Below, one piece after another: positions 1-10,974 of a stretch of 64,000 bases of DNA. Each line of letters begins with the position of its first letter. Position 1 is the stretch's first letter. The stretch spans positions 43,391,501 to 43,455,500 of the forward strand of contig CM065803.1 of the NCBI GenBank assembly GCA_033398695.1, in the 5' to 3' direction. The position numbers and the translations under genes are program-made. Source of the DNA: Orobanche coerulescens. Lineage: Eukaryota; Streptophyta; Magnoliopsida; Lamiales; Orobanchaceae. The notes below the pieces were generated by a model. That model was not told the origin of the DNA. It saw only the letters and a list, made by a program, of their open reading frames with translations, and did not search any database.

Positions 1-356
1 AACTTTAATCCACTTTTACCGCTCTCAAGAGGTGGGGTCTCTATTCCACTCGCAACAACTTTACCAGCTTTATTAATCTTCGTGTCCATTACACAATGAG
101 ACACTTATTCCTGAACGGAAGGAATATTTTTTTCTGTTTTATTTTTCCTTTAAGATAATTTGTATTTTAAATTTTTTTTTAATTTCAAAAATAGAAAGAG
201 AAAAATAAAAGTAAAAAAAGAATATTTTCTCTATTTTAATTTATTTTTTAAATTAATCTATTTTTCAAAAAAATATGAGCCGGAAGTAAAAATAGAAAAA
301 ATAAGATAACTTTTTTTTTTATTCTTTTTTAAAAACAATCTGTACAATATTGGTCA
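1..356. other. AT-rich spacer, no gene seen
   Basis: A/T-homopolymer-rich sequence with short GAAAAATA-like runs. No coding frame, terminal repeats or RNA gene could be supported. Confidence 0.6.
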
Positions 357-368
357 TGTGGTCGCACA

Positions 369-725
369 ATGTTAGATAGAATCTCGAACAGGGCTTTCAG
401 GATCGCGCTTGAAGTGGCGCTCATTTCAGCGAAAGTTAGGGAAGGGAGATTGCGTTGGTTTGGCCACGTCCGCAGGAGACAGGCATCTGCTCCTGTGAGA
501 AGGGTCGAGAATTTATTGGTTGTCGGGGAGAGGAGGAGAGGCAGGCCGAGGAGGACGTGGGAGGAGCAGTTGAGATTAGATTTGAAGGCCTTGAACCATT
601 CCGAGACCGTGACTGTTGATAGGTGCTCTTGGAGGCGCCAGATCAGAGTTGTGGATTCTTTTGTAGGGAGCAGTGCTGTTGTTGAGAGCCTCAGGGTTGG
701 GTTGTCTCGGTTAGCTTTGACCTAG
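369..725 (+). pseudogene. LINE reverse transcriptase C-terminal remnant
   Basis: The 118-aa frame contains VREGRLRWFGHVRRR, a C-terminal proline/arginine-rich stretch (GERRRGRPRRTW) and a downstream DRCSWRRQIRVVD. This block order is characteristic of the extreme C-terminus of plant RTE-clade reverse transcriptases. The polymerase and endonuclease domains are absent, so the fragment cannot mobilise itself. The first methionine is only the first in-frame ATG after the truncation point and is not a real start. Assignment rests on motif recognition, not on an alignment. Confidence 0.8.
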
Positions 726-1081
726 AGCATTGCATTTTTTACTTTTATTGTATATTTTATCCTATGACCTTCTGCGTGTGGTGTATTTTTGACAGGGAGC
801 TTGTGCGCAGAGCCAGTCTCTCTTCTGTTAGAGTAGCGTTCATCGAGAGTGCAGTTGCCAAAGTCCCCTTAGGTAGGTCTCATGTGAATTAAGCCATGGG
901 CACAGGTATGGTTTCGAGTTTTTTCGCATCAGATGCTTCTATGTATATATCTCTCAATATTTTGATGTGCACTAAACTGGGGGTCTTCACGGAAACAACC
1001 TCCCTATCGTTAAAGTAGGGGCATGGTCTGCGTACATCTTACCCTCTCCAGACCCTGCTCTGAGCGGGATATACTAGGTAT

Positions 1082-1131
1082 GTTTGGTTTGGTTTGGTTT
1101 GGTTTGGTTTGGTTTGGTTTGGTTTGGTTTG
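1082..1131 (+). repeat. (TTTGG)n microsatellite tail
   Basis: Ten pentamer copies close the 3' end of the RTE LINE. Confidence 0.95.
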
Positions 1132-1133
1132 TA

Positions 1134-1835
1134 TTTTATTCATAGCAGGAACATAATAGCAATTGTTCAAAACTAACAAAATCCCATTGGGTAAAACTAG
1201 ATCATAAGTTCCTACGGCTAGTGCAACAACTCTTGCTCCATTGCCGACTCATAGATCCACTTCCCCTTTCTTCAGCTCTCTACTGCTTCTCAACCCCTCC
1301 ACATTTTTAGGTGGATAACTCTTTATCGATTACATCATATGTAACTCTTAGATTATATTTATGGGATTTGGCATCTTGTGCCGAAGCATGTTATAATCCC
1401 ATCTTATGTCTTAAGGTTCAAAAGTATTTTGAATTTTTAGTTCATCAAAACATATAGGTATCACCATTACCGATCCTACCTTACTAAGATAATCCGAGCA
1501 CCCAACTTTGGCATGACCTGCTCAAGATGATCGAAATCTTGATAGGTGTTTTAATTGAACAACATTAAAAAAATTTAATGAGGGGTTTTATCCTATGTAG
1601 CATGTCTATGTTGGCTAACATACATCGCATCACATACATGATATTAACCATATGTAAAAGCAGGAATAAAACAAAGAATATTTTTTCTGTTTTATTATTC
1701 TTTTAAATTAATGTGTTTTTTTAAAAAAAAATTAATTAAACAAAAATTAATTACATCTGAATTCACACGTGCAATGAACGTGCCAATTGTCTTGCTCCAA
1801 AAATTAAGCCTTTGGTCAAATCTAAGATCTAATAA
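1134..1835. other. Intergenic spacer, no gene seen
   Basis: Mixed-composition sequence between the LINE and the pogo-like element. No supportable ORF, terminal repeats or RNA gene. Confidence 0.5.
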
Positions 1836-2483
1836 TACAGTAGAACCTCTATAATTTAATACTCGATAAATTAATAACCTCGATAAAATTAATAATTTGT
1901 CGGTTCCAACTTGGGGCCAGTACAAATTGGACCCCAATCGATAAAATAATAAAATAATAATTTTTTTAAAATCCCAATGTAAATATATTGGTCCCAGCGA
2001 AACTATAAATTAATAATTACTAAAATATTCCAAAATTCTAGAATTGTCTAGTAAAAAAATGAATCTATAATCACTTGTTTTTTTGTGAACTTCAAATCTA
2101 TATTGAATTCATCTTTAAATCTCCCAATTGCACTTAAGAGTTGAGGCACTATATTTTCGTATTGCAACAAAAAATTGTGAAGAGTTGTTGCCGCTTGCAA
2201 TGCTTCTTTCCGAGTGACCGGTTCCAAAGGTACTGAATCATCATCAACTTCATCAACCGAATTTTGAACGGTATCCGCAATAATTTCTTCAATGCTTTGA
2301 ACCTCGTAACATTCATTATTTTTATCTGGATAATCCAACAACTCATTCACATCCATTTTGTGCCGTTAATGCATTCCCGTAATGTGATATCCCACACCGA
2401 CTAGCAGAGAGCGGACGAAGTGCCTTATATGTGCGTGCCGAACTCCTTATAGCATGAGGCCTTTGGGAGCCCAGTGAATTCGG

Positions 2484-2554
2484 GGTGATGAGAACTCCGA
2501 AGTTAAGCGTGCTGGTGCGAGGAGCAGTCTCAGGATGGGTGACCTCCTGGGAAG
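2484..2554 (+). promoter_or_regulatory. 5S-rRNA-like Pol III promoter block in Cassandra 5' LTR
   Basis: The block resembles the 3' half of plant 5S rRNA: GAACTCCGAAGTTAAGCGTGC (A-box region), then GGATGGGTGACCTCCTGGGAAG (C-box region). In Cassandra this conserved block can recruit Pol III. The flanks are LTR rather than 5S spacer, so it is not a 5S gene. Confidence 0.88.
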
Positions 2555-2817
2555 CTGCTCGTTGGGTTCCCAGAAACAAAGAGGAGAGTGCCTGGAGCGG
2601 ACAATATCATGCTACGGAGGAGGGGTCCCGGGATGTGACAATTTGGTATCGGAGCCACTCTGCCGTGTAGTGCGAGTGTGCCGACGAGGGCATCGGGTCC
2701 TTTGAGGAGGGGCGGATTGTGATATCCCACACCGACTAGCAGAGAGTGGGCGAAGTGCCTTATATGTGCGTGCCGAACTCCTTATAGCATGAGGCCTTTC
2801 AGGAGCCCAGTGGCTTC

Positions 2818-2889
2818 GGGTGATGAGAACTCCGAAGTTAAGCGTGCTGGTGCGAGGAGCAGTCTTAGGATGGGTGACCTCCTGGGAAG
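2818..2889 (+). promoter_or_regulatory. 5S-rRNA-like Pol III promoter block in Cassandra 3' LTR
   Basis: Second copy of the 5S-like block, differing from the first at a few positions (CTTAGGATGG here, CTCAGGATGG in the 5' copy). Confidence 0.88.
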
Positions 2890-4483
2890 CTACTCGTTGG
2901 GTTCCCAGAAACAAAACCGTGAGGGCTAGCTCAGAGAAGAGTGCCCGGAGCGGACAATATCATGCTACGGCGGAGGGGTCCCGGGATGTGACACGTAATC
3001 AAGTTCTCAAGCTCACGAATGTCTTCTCCAGAATTTACATCGTTTAAATCATTTGAGTCGGTTGGATTAGCCGAACGAATTTTACAGTGTCGAAAGCAAT
3101 TTGCTATGGACTCTTGTTTCACATTTCTTCAAGCCGAGACGGCCAAGTTGATGGCATCTAAAACATTAATCTTTTCTGGGGAAGAAATGTCCAACTCATA
3201 ACCTTCCAAAATCTTACGATAAAACCTTTTACGGTAGTACATTTTAAAGGCTCTAATTATCCCACCATCACATGGTTGAATTTTTGAAGTCATGTTTGGC
3301 GGTAGAAAAAACAACTCGATGTTTTGCAACCCTTGAATATTTTTTGAATGGGCTGGACAATTATCCACTACCAAGAGAATTTTTTCGACCGTGCATTTGA
3401 TCATCTAGCCAACGAACATATTCTTCGAAAAGCAACCCAGTCAACCATGCTCTATTGTTGGCACGGTATTCACAATCTAGGCTATTCAGGTTGACATTCT
3501 TAAAACAACGTGGCTTTGCATACTTACCAATGATCCATAGAGGAATTTTTTCTGAGCCATCCTCATTGCAACAGATAACAATTGTAAGTCTTTCCTTGTC
3601 CTGTTTCCTACCTTCGAGTTGTTTTGTTGAAAGTGAATGGTCAGCTTGTAACCTGTAAAACAAACCAGTTTCATCCATATTAAAAACATCTTTCATTAGA
3701 AATTGATTAATTTTTTCCCTTACAGACTCCAATTGATTCTCCATGTCATGTGTGTCGACTGAGCCACTTTCTCCGACTCGGCGATACGATTTGATACCAT
3801 GCCTTAACTTGAATTTCTCAAGCCAACCCTGTGAAAGATTATGCTTAAAAGAATCCTGTGGATACAAAAGCTTCAACATCTCAACCGCCTTCTCTATGAT
3901 TAACTCTCCTGTTATATTCACACGCTCTTGATGTTGGAGAAACCATTCATAAACAACTTTCTCCATGTCCGGATACTTGGCTGCTTTGTGACGCTTGGAA
4001 GATCCATATTTGTCAAAGTTAGCCGATAGGAACTCCGATGATCTCTTAAGAGTGTTTGATATTGTTCCTTGACTAACTTTCAAATCGAAAGTTTTGTCAA
4101 CCCACTGCACCAAATCTTGTTGAGTGCATCCTTGGTGATCTCTCTGATACTCGCATAATAGTTTTCATTGTTGATTGGTCATCGTTGATTTTTTAACGCC
4201 TTTTAGTTTAGAAGCCATAGTTGATGTGATTTTAATATTTATCATTAGACATTTTATAGTGATCAATCTAGATCTATGTACATTGAACTTGACAAGTTCA
4301 TTAATGTGTGAATGTACATAGGAATTTTGAAGGTCCTTGTTTATGTTTGATTCAAATAGGTAAAGTGAACGGATATGGAAATTTTAAATTAATAATTTAT
4401 TAATTTATCGATATAATAATATCTCGCTAAATTAATAAAATATCCCGGTCCCAACATTATTAATTTATAGAGATTTTACTGTA

Positions 4484-4638
4484 TAAAGAAGGGTCTTCCC
4501 GATTTTAATTCACCAAAAGACAAATTTGTGGATTTAGATGCAAATTAAACTATTTTAAATGATAGTGAAATTAATTGTTGAACTAATAGTTATCTAGATG
4601 TAGTAAGAAAATTTAAATGAAGGTTGATGAATATATGG
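4484..4638. other. AT-rich spacer
   Basis: Short AT-rich sequence between the pogo-like element and the 1.2-kb direct repeat. Nothing recognised. Confidence 0.5.
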
Positions 4639-5855
4639 GTTATGCATATTTTATCTCGTTATATGTTACTACGATATTATAGATAATGAAAAACAGAATA
4701 AAAAAATTATTTTCCTATTTTTTTAATTCCGGCTAATAATTTTTTAAAGAAGACAGATCCATATAAAATAAATAATAACAGAAAATATTTTCATTTTATT
4801 ATTTTCTGTTCCTATTTCTGTTTATAAAAAAAATTTAAGAAATAGAATATTTTAAAAGAAAAAGAAAAACAGAAAAAATATTCTTTTTTTCTAATCTTAT
4901 TTCCTCTGATTTCTTATATCCGGTTAACAAAAATATTTTCATAAACACATTAGTTTAAAATAAAAAAAATATTAGACAAAATTGTCGAGTCTTTTAACAA
5001 TAAGGCTTGTTTGGTTTGGGAATGATCTGATTGGGTAAATAAGGTGGTCAACGCCAAACAAAATTTTGGATCTAAATGTAATTGTTGATATAATGGTGGT
5101 CTGTTTGTGCGAGATGTCTCTACCAGAGGTGGTGGACGAAATAAACCCACAATAATATCAGTATTAATTGTTTGGACAAAGAATAAAAATCTATACTTCT
5201 ATTAAACGAGAGTTGCGAACACATGTCATTTTGTAACTTTTCTTAATATAATCTTCTTATTTCAGAAAAATAGAAAAGAAAAAAAAATCCTGAATATGTG
5301 ATGTTGGACTGTAGTCCCACAATTTACACTCATCTACTAATATAAAATATTCTTTCCTTATTTTTTTAGCTTAAAATTTTAGGTATTTATATTTTTTTGG
5401 TATGAAGTTCATTCTTAATAAAAAAATATATCTAATTATTTCTTATTTCAAAATATTCAATTAGACATCCGTATTAAATATTGTAAGTTTAATAGATTTA
5501 CATTAATCACAAAAAAAACTATATTAGAAAAATATAGATATTAGTCTTCAATTAAATTAATTGATCCCCAAGAAAAATCACTTTTAAGAAATTATATTTA
5601 AAACTCGTATTGCTTACATAAAAATAAATCATGATATTTATTTAATTATAATAACTATAAATATTAATAGAATTAATTTGTTCCTACATTTTTTATGGTA
5701 TGGCCCAAAATTTATTAATATAATAGACACTAATAAGATTTTTTTCAATTACTTATATTTTTTAATACAATTAAAATTTTATTTTATTAAAATTAATGTC
5801 GAAGATCCTCTGAAAAATTCAAGAGACAAAGACAACATTTTTTAATATCCAGTAT
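4639..5855 (+). repeat. 1.2-kb direct repeat, copy 1 (contains Helitron-like 5' end)
   Basis: Almost the whole segment recurs in the same orientation at 18353-19588, with small indels. The shared sequence starts at TTATGCATATTTTATCTCG and ends at AATATCCAGTAT. Inside it, at 5190, is A|TCTATACTTCTATTAAACGAGAG, which looks like a plant Helitron 5' terminus. The sequence after it matches the reverse complement of the complete Helitron at 16329-17054, but the CTAG-type 3' end is missing. No coding frame is supported. Confidence 0.75.
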
Positions 5856-5969
5856 CTACTTTACTATTAAAAGAGAGTTGTACAAAACACGTGTCTTTGT
5901 GTGGTTTTTTTTGAATTAATTATCTTTTTTTTTTAAAAAAAAAAATACACTAACTCCTTTACATTTGAG
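5856..5969 (+). other. Helitron-like 5' end fragment interrupted by a hAT element
   Basis: A|TCTACTTTACTATTAAAAGAGAG at 5855 resembles a Helitron 5' terminus. The sequence runs into the hAT insertion at 5970 and resumes at 15942. No 3' hairpin plus CTAG end was identified. Confidence 0.4.
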
Positions 5970-6072
5970 TAGGCCTGGGCATGGGACGGGATGAGATCAT
6001 TTTTAGGTAATCCTGATCCCGTCCCATTTGAAAATTATGGGACGAGATGGGACGGGATTGCACTGTTGACCA

Positions 6073-8306
6073 TGTAACACCCCAATTCACAAATGGGACA
6101 TTACACGCCGTAGAACCCTCTTGAGGTCTACCAGGCTAACACATGACACATAACCACAATGAAAACCCCAAAAGATGCACTCAAAAGTAAATAGGGCCGT
6201 GGCCTCGGCCAAAACATTTCGACGGAGTACATAAAACATAATGTAGATATCAATTCGTTGCCCACGCAGGGGACTTAAACCAAGTTCAAGGATAAACAGT
6301 TTAACTCCAATACTCGACATATGCAATGACAAAACATAAAAATAAACAATACACTGAGCCACTATCATCAAGCCATTCCATCCTTCGGCGTGCGTGCCTC
6401 TGCTCCTCGGCTCTCCTGCACAGAAATGCATAAGACGCATTTCCCCCATTTAAGGGGTTAGCATTCGAATAGCTAGTGCAAGTACACAATTACACAACAT
6501 TATATACAAAAATACGGTTTTACACAATCATCTCAAACATAGGTCATTTACCACATATATATTCCGGAATACTACATTGGAAATCACATCCATTTCCAAT
6601 CATCACGATATCACAAATTCACAACTGGTATCCCGTGGCCGTACCCCTTAGTATCGACCCCGGACATCCCGTCGAACACTCCGGGTGGGATACCACTTCC
6701 GCGGCCGTACCCCTTAGTATCGACCCCGGACATCCCTTGAACACTCCGGGTGGAAGTTCAATCACACACGCACCCAAGTCCACTTCCGCGGCCGTACCCC
6801 TTAGTATCGACCCCCAGACATCCCGTCGGACACTCCGGGTGGAAAGAACACAACTCACGCACCCAAAAATCACCATTCATCATTCATTTCGAAAATTACA
6901 ATATACATAACGAAATGTAATACATGTACTTGCCTTGAATGAAACGAAACGAAGGAAGCAGCGACGGGATAGGTTTCGGTCCGAACAATCCTCCCAAATC
7001 CAATCCTAACACAATAACGGTATACACAAGTCTCAATAATGCGGAAAGGTAAGAATTAATCCTAATTCTACCCGTTGGGACAATTCATCGGACACCAAGA
7101 GTGCATAAGGAAATGAAAGCGGTCAATGGTATAACAACGGGATTTCATCCCAATCAAAACAAGAAAACCAAGGGTCACGAGTATACTATCAAATCTAACG
7201 ACAACATCGGTTAATTCGGATTAAAACACAAGATCACCACCAAACCCTCCCCAAAATCGTACTAGGGTCAAAGGAGTGCTTACCTCGTGAAGAATCAAGC
7301 ACTCAAATCCGAAAACCACGTGTTAGATCCGCAATCCGAGCCACCCGATCGAAAAGAGATGAAAAAATCTACACAAATAAGTGGTGTATGGAGGAACTCT
7401 CCCTCTCAAGACTCTCTCTCTCTCGCACGGTTGAAGAAGGGGGAAGGAAATGAGGGATTTATTTGAATAAACGCGATATAGCGCTGATCACATGTGCCGC
7501 GGCTCGATAAAGCGTGTCGCGGCACGACAGCCAAAATTGTGCCAGTGGTGGTGGCCGCTCGTTGTGCCGCGGCTCATCCGAAGTGTGCCGCGGCTCAGAC
7601 TCGGCATGTGCAGCTGCTGCATCGCCAGCCGTGCACGCTGTGATACGATCGATTTTGCGGCAAGTGTCACACGGTGTGCTGCCCGGACAAGTGTGCCGGC
7701 ACCGACTCGTGTGCCGCGGCGCAAGACAATCCTTGTGCCGCGGCACAGTACGCTTTGTTTAGGCAACAACGGGCGATGTGTGTGCCGCGGCTCACAATCC
7801 TTGTGCCGCGCCCACACCCCCTCGGGTCCCAAAATGACGAAAAATGATCCGGAAGGAGAATAAAAGCAACAGGGATCGATATTTGGGCAACAATAACACG
7901 AAATGGAAGTACGGAACCCAAAACGATCTGAGGTACACAACCAAAGTCGAATAAGGGACAATTTCCCTAAACTTCTAGGAATTTACATAAACGGCCCAAA
8001 CATCCGAAAAATCACGACACAACGTCGGAGTAACAATCCGAAACTCGCAACAAGCTCTACACAAGCATACGAACTCATGGAAGTAGGAAAACGACGAAAT
8101 CGAACGAGTTTAATGAGAATCAAATACGCATGAGACAGAATATAACACGAGATGAAATTACGTAAAAACATTATCAAGACCCGTCTAAACGGAAAACTCC
8201 AAGAACAAAATAGGTTCAGAAATACAAAACAGTGCCAGGCGAGTTGTCCGAAACGAATATGCACCAAAAATAGAAATTACCAAGGATAGAAAACGCGGAT
8301 ATTACA
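6073..8306 (-). repeat. Gypsy A 3' LTR
   Basis: 2234 bp. In element sense it contains a U3 cluster of GTGCCGCGGCAC-type palindromes (plus 7494-7808), a TATA-like GCTATATC (7474-7481), a leader with a CGAGGTAAGC donor-like site near 7285, and three GC-rich tandem units of about 50-60 bp (6631-6845, core GTATCGACCCC...ACTCCGGGTGG). Small frames in this LTR on both strands are not genes. Confidence 0.93.
7494..7808 (-). repeat. Palindrome cluster, gypsy A 3' LTR U3
   Basis: Repeated TGTGCCGCGGCAC/TGTGCCGCGGCTC units, irregularly spaced. Several units are degraded compared with the sister LTR, mostly at CAG/CTG positions. Confidence 0.85.
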
Positions 8307-8341
8307 TTATCTCCCCCTAAAAATAAGTTTCGTCCCGAAAC

Positions 8342-9514
8342 TTACAACACGAATAACTCGGGGTATCTCGACCTCATACCCTCCTCTGTTTCCCACGTGG
8401 CCTCCTCGGATCCATGCCTCGACCACTGCACTTTGACCAAAGGGATGGTTTTGTGCCTGAGTTGCTTAACCCGACGCTCTAAGATCTGAATCGGCTTCTC
8501 CTCGAAGGTAATGTCGGGCCCCAACTCGATCTCTCCAAAATCAATAATATGGATAGGGTCCGATACGTACTTCCTAAGCTGGGAAACATGAAATACGTTA
8601 TGCACGTGGCTCAGGGACGGCGGCAAGCCTAACCGATATGCAAGCTCTCCAACTCTCTCTAGAATCTCAAACGGTCCAATAAATCTCGGACTAAGTTTAC
8701 CCTTCCGACCGAAACGGTAAACTCCCCGCGTCGGCGGCACCTTAAGCAAGACGTGATCTCCCACCTCAAACTCCAACGGTCGGCGACGTGTATCGGCATA
8801 AGACTTCTGCCGACTCTGGGCCGTCAGCAACCTACCACGAATCAGGGTAATCTTCTCCCTCGTCTCAACTATCAGATCGGGCTCGGTACCGATTAGCTCA
8901 GTAGTATCATCCCAACACAACGGTGATCTGCACCTCCTTCCATACAACGCTTCGAATGTTGCCATTTTGATCGAGGCATGCCAACTATTGTTATACGTGA
9001 ACTCGATCAACGGCAAGTGTGTCTCCCAATCATCCTTCCAATCTAAGGCACAGGCTCTCAACATATCTTCTAGCGTCTGTATCGTCCGCTCAGAATGTCC
9101 GTCTGTCTGGGGGTGGTAGGATGTACTAAGTCTCAACTCGGTTCCCAAAGCTCTATGAACGGCCTGCCAAAAATGTGATATGAACCGGCCATCACGATCC
9201 GAAACAATGCTCTTAGGGGTCCCATGCAATCTCACTATTTCCGCAACAAACACTCGTGCAAGCCTCTCCGGCCCCCAAGTGTCCTTAATACTTAGAAAAT
9301 GAGCTGATTTGGTTAGTCGATCAACAACGACCCAAATCATGTTCATTCCCGTCCGAGTCTTAGGCATATTGGTAATGAAATCCATAGAAATATCCTCCCA
9401 TTTCCACTCCGGGATAGGAAGTGGTCGTAACAACCCCGCCGGTCGCTGATGCTCAATCTTAACCTGTTGGCAGGTCAAACACTTCGCCACAAACTCGTTA
9501 ACATCCATCTTCAA
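8342..9514 (-). CDS. Gypsy A integrase with chromodomain-like tail
   Basis: Open frame of 390 aa, the C-terminal half of the pol polyprotein. It opens with the second half of the zinc-binding HHCC domain (CLTCQQVK; the histidines lie in the preceding frame). The catalytic core shows the three acidic residues in [17 protein letters not shown] and [18 protein letters not shown] module follows ([16 protein letters not shown]). The last 60 residues ([24 protein letters not shown]...WETEEGM) form the chromodomain-like tail of plant chromoviruses. Integrase inserts the cDNA into host chromatin. The apparent start is only the first ATG after a one-base deletion near 9525; the true product is cleaved from a polyprotein. 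Confidence 0.9.
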   Translation of the reverse strand: MKMDVNEFVAKCLTCQQVKIEHQRPAGLLRPLPIPEWKWEDISMDFITNMPKTRTGMNMIWVVVDRLTKSAHFLSIKDTWGPERLARVFVAEIVRLHGTPKSIVSDRDGRFISHFWQAVHRALGTELRLSTSYHPQTDGHSERTIQTLEDMLRACALDWKDDWETHLPLIEFTYNNSWHASIKMATFEALYGRRCRSPLCWDDTTELIGTEPDLIVETREKITLIRGRLLTAQSRQKSYADTRRRPLEFEVGDHVLLKVPPTRGVYRFGRKGKLSPRFIGPFEILERVGELAYRLGLPPSLSHVHNVFHVSQLRKYVSDPIHIIDFGEIELGPDITFEEKPIQILERRVKQLRHKTIPLVKVQWSRHGSEEATWETEEGMRSRYPELFVL

Positions 9515-10974
9515 ATTACTCCACGGTAGTTACTCCTCACGTCCTTGTACATTTTACTCGTACCAGGATGTATGGAGTAGGGCGTGGTATGAGCTTCGCT
9601 CAAGATCTTCTGTCTCAGCTCAATATCACATGGTACACAAAGTCTGCCGCGAAACCTCAAAACTCCATCATCGTGAACCACAAATCCAGGGGCTTTCCCT
9701 TTCCTCACATCCTCCCTCAGCTGGACCAAAAACGGATCGTCATATTGCTTCGCCTTGATATCATCAGTCAAGGACGAAGTGATCTCTAATGCACATAACT
9801 GGCCCTGAACTCTCTGAACCCAAACCTCAATATTCTGACGGATGAAATCTCGCTGGATCTTACTCTGCGGTGTAAGTACCTCTAACATCTGCAAAGCCAT
9901 CGGTTTTCGGCTCAACGCATCGGCCACTACGTTAGCCTTACCCGGATGGTAAAGTATCTCGAGGTCGTAATCTTTAATTAGTTCTAACCACCTACGCTGT
10001 CTCATGTTCAACTCTTTCTGGCTGAAGATGTACTTCAAACTCTTGTGATCCGTAAAAATCTTACATGATGACCCATAGAGGTAGAGCCTCCAGATTTTTA
10101 AGGCGAAAACGACCGCAGCTAACTCCAAATCGTGCGTGGGATAGTTCACTTCATAAGGCTTCAATTGGCGGGACGCATAAGCAATCACTCTGTCCCTCTG
10201 CATCAAAACACATCCTAGACCAAGGCCCGAAGCATCACTATACACTACGAAGTCCTCGTTCCCCTGAGGCAATGCTAAAACGGGCGCGGTAGTCAGACGT
10301 CTCTTTAACTCGTCAAAGCCATCTGCTGTCTGCACCCACTCGAACTTCCGAGTTTTACGGAGCAACCAGGTGAGTGGTCTAGCGATCTTAGAAAATCCCT
10401 CAACGAATCTGCGGTAATAGCCGGCGAGACCCAGAAAACTCCTCACCTCCTTCACATTCTTAGGCGGCTCCCAAGCCATCACTGCCTCTATCTTCTGCGG
10501 ATCTACCCGAACTCCCTCTGCTGAAATCACATGCCCGAGGAACGTCACTTCCTCGAGCCAAAACTCACACTTAGAGAACTTCGCGTACAACTGCTCAGTC
10601 CTCAAAGTGTCTAATACAATTCGGAGATGTAAGGCGTGATCCTCCCGGCTCCGTGAATAGATAAGAATATCGTCGATAAAAACGACTACGAACTTGTCCA
10701 GATACTCAATAAAAACCTTGTTCATCAACTGCATGAACACTGCTGGGGCATTGGTTAGCCCGAAAGGCATAACCACAAACTCGTAATGGCCATATCTCGT
10801 CCGAAAGGCAGCTTTCGGAATATCGACGTCCCGAATTCTCAACTGGTAGTAGCCCGATCGCAAATCAATCTTCGAAAATACTGTCGCCCGAAGCCGATCA
10901 AACAAATCGTCAATCCCGGGCAAAGGGTATTTATTTTTGATGGTCACTTGTTTAATTCTCGATAATCGATGCAT
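9511..10974 (-). CDS. Gypsy A reverse transcriptase/RNase H, partial frame
   Basis: 487-aa frame. The reverse transcriptase palm begins near [14 protein letters not shown] and includes the metal-binding motif [12 protein letters not shown]. RNase H is marked by [15 protein letters not shown], the glutamate in [15 protein letters not shown] and [11 protein letters not shown]; a tether region ends in [15 protein letters not shown]. The integrase zinc-finger histidines ([12 protein letters not shown]) close the frame. It makes and processes cDNA in the virus-like particle. The N-terminal RT segment is lost to indels at 10975-11100, and the frame ends at 9511 through a small indel where the next residues should be WWSNM-like. 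The indels coincide with expected CTG/TGG sites, so base-call error is possible. Confidence 0.9.
   Translation of the reverse strand: MHRLSRIKQVTIKNKYPLPGIDDLFDRLRATVFSKIDLRSGYYQLRIRDVDIPKAAFRTRYGHYEFVVMPFGLTNAPAVFMQLMNKVFIEYLDKFVVVFIDDILIYSRSREDHALHLRIVLDTLRTEQLYAKFSKCEFWLEEVTFLGHVISAEGVRVDPQKIEAVMAWEPPKNVKEVRSFLGLAGYYRRFVEGFSKIARPLTWLLRKTRKFEWVQTADGFDELKRRLTTAPVLALPQGNEDFVVYSDASGLGLGCVLMQRDRVIAYASRQLKPYEVNYPTHDLELAAVVFALKIWRLYLYGSSCKIFTDHKSLKYIFSQKELNMRQRRWLELIKDYDLEILYHPGKANVVADALSRKPMALQMLEVLTPQSKIQRDFIRQNIEVWVQRVQGQLCALEITSSLTDDIKAKQYDDPFLVQLREDVRKGKAPGFVVHDDGVLRFRGRLCVPCDIELRQKILSEAHTTPYSIHPGTSKMYKDVRSNYRGVI

Larger units (their letters stand above)
357..1133 (+). mobile_element. 5'-truncated RTE-type LINE, 3' end
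   Basis: The segment holds the C-terminal end of a non-LTR reverse transcriptase frame (369-725), about 240 bp of 3' UTR, and a 3' terminus of the plant RTE/Au-SINE type: the phrase 'ggtctgcgtacatcttaccct' region near 1025-1050, followed by a short tandem tail. The tail is a (TTTGG)n run at 1082-1131, the microsatellite-like end typical of RTE elements. The 5' part is missing, as is usual after incomplete target-primed reverse transcription. No clear target-site duplication was found. Confidence 0.8.
2383..2993 (+). mobile_element. Cassandra TRIM retrotransposon (5S-RNA-bearing LTRs)
   Basis: Two LTRs (2383-2640, 258 bp; 2718-2993, 276 bp) both begin TGTGATATCCCACACCGAC and end GGGATGTGACA. 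They flank an internal region of only 77 bp. The primer-binding site TGGTATCGGAGCC starts at 2644 and fits initiator tRNA-Met. A purine-rich tract (GAGGAGGGGCGGAT) precedes the 3' LTR. The target duplication CGTAA is exact (2378-2382 and 2994-2998). Each LTR contains a 5S rRNA-like block with RNA polymerase III control boxes. There is no coding capacity: TRIM elements depend on proteins from other elements. The 18-bp length difference is a segment present only in the 3' LTR (about 2916-2933). Confidence 0.95.
2048..4218 (-). pseudogene. pogo/Tigger-type DDE transposase, disrupted
   Basis: Read on the minus strand from an ATG at 4218. The N-terminus carries a CENP-B/pogo helix-turn-helix region (VDKTFDLKVSQGTISNTLK; a second HTH around GWLEKFKLRHGIK). 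The catalytic acidic residues are visible in order: FNMDETGLFYR, LLVVDNCPAHS, and QPCDGGIIRAFK. A C-terminal acidic tail ends at 2048. Breaks: an in-frame TGA 17 codons after the start, a frameshift near 3400, a TGA near 3135, and a Cassandra element inserted into the reading frame at 2382/2994. The product would have been roughly 500 aa, normal for this family. The family binds element ends and catalyses cut-and-paste transposition into TA; this copy cannot make a full protein. Confidence 0.9.
1838..4481 (-). mobile_element. pogo-like (Emigrant/Lemi-type) DNA transposon
   Basis: Both ends are present. The left end reads CAGTAGAACCTCTATAAT and the right end, reversed, reads CAGTAAAATCTCTATAAA. 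Both match the Emigrant/Lemi1 class of plant pogo-like termini (Tc1/mariner superfamily). The TA target duplication is visible at 1836-1837 and 4482-4483. Subterminal AT-rich sequence (ATTAATA, ATCGATAAA) is repeated in inverted orientation at both ends. The 2.6-kb element includes a 611-bp Cassandra insertion plus its 5-bp duplication, so the original element was about 2.0 kb. The transposase gene runs on the minus strand and is dead, so movement now would need a transposase in trans. Confidence 0.92.

Noticed and set aside
2484..2889. Two 5S rRNA genes
   Set aside because: Only the promoter-bearing part of 5S is present, inside paired LTRs with a primer site and TSD: this is Cassandra.
7459..7961. 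Several overlapping Arg/Cys/Ala-rich frames on both strands (also at 14433-15034 and 47491-47902)
   Set aside because: They arise because the GCCGCGGC palindromes are open in many frames; they lie in LTR promoter regions and encode no known domain.
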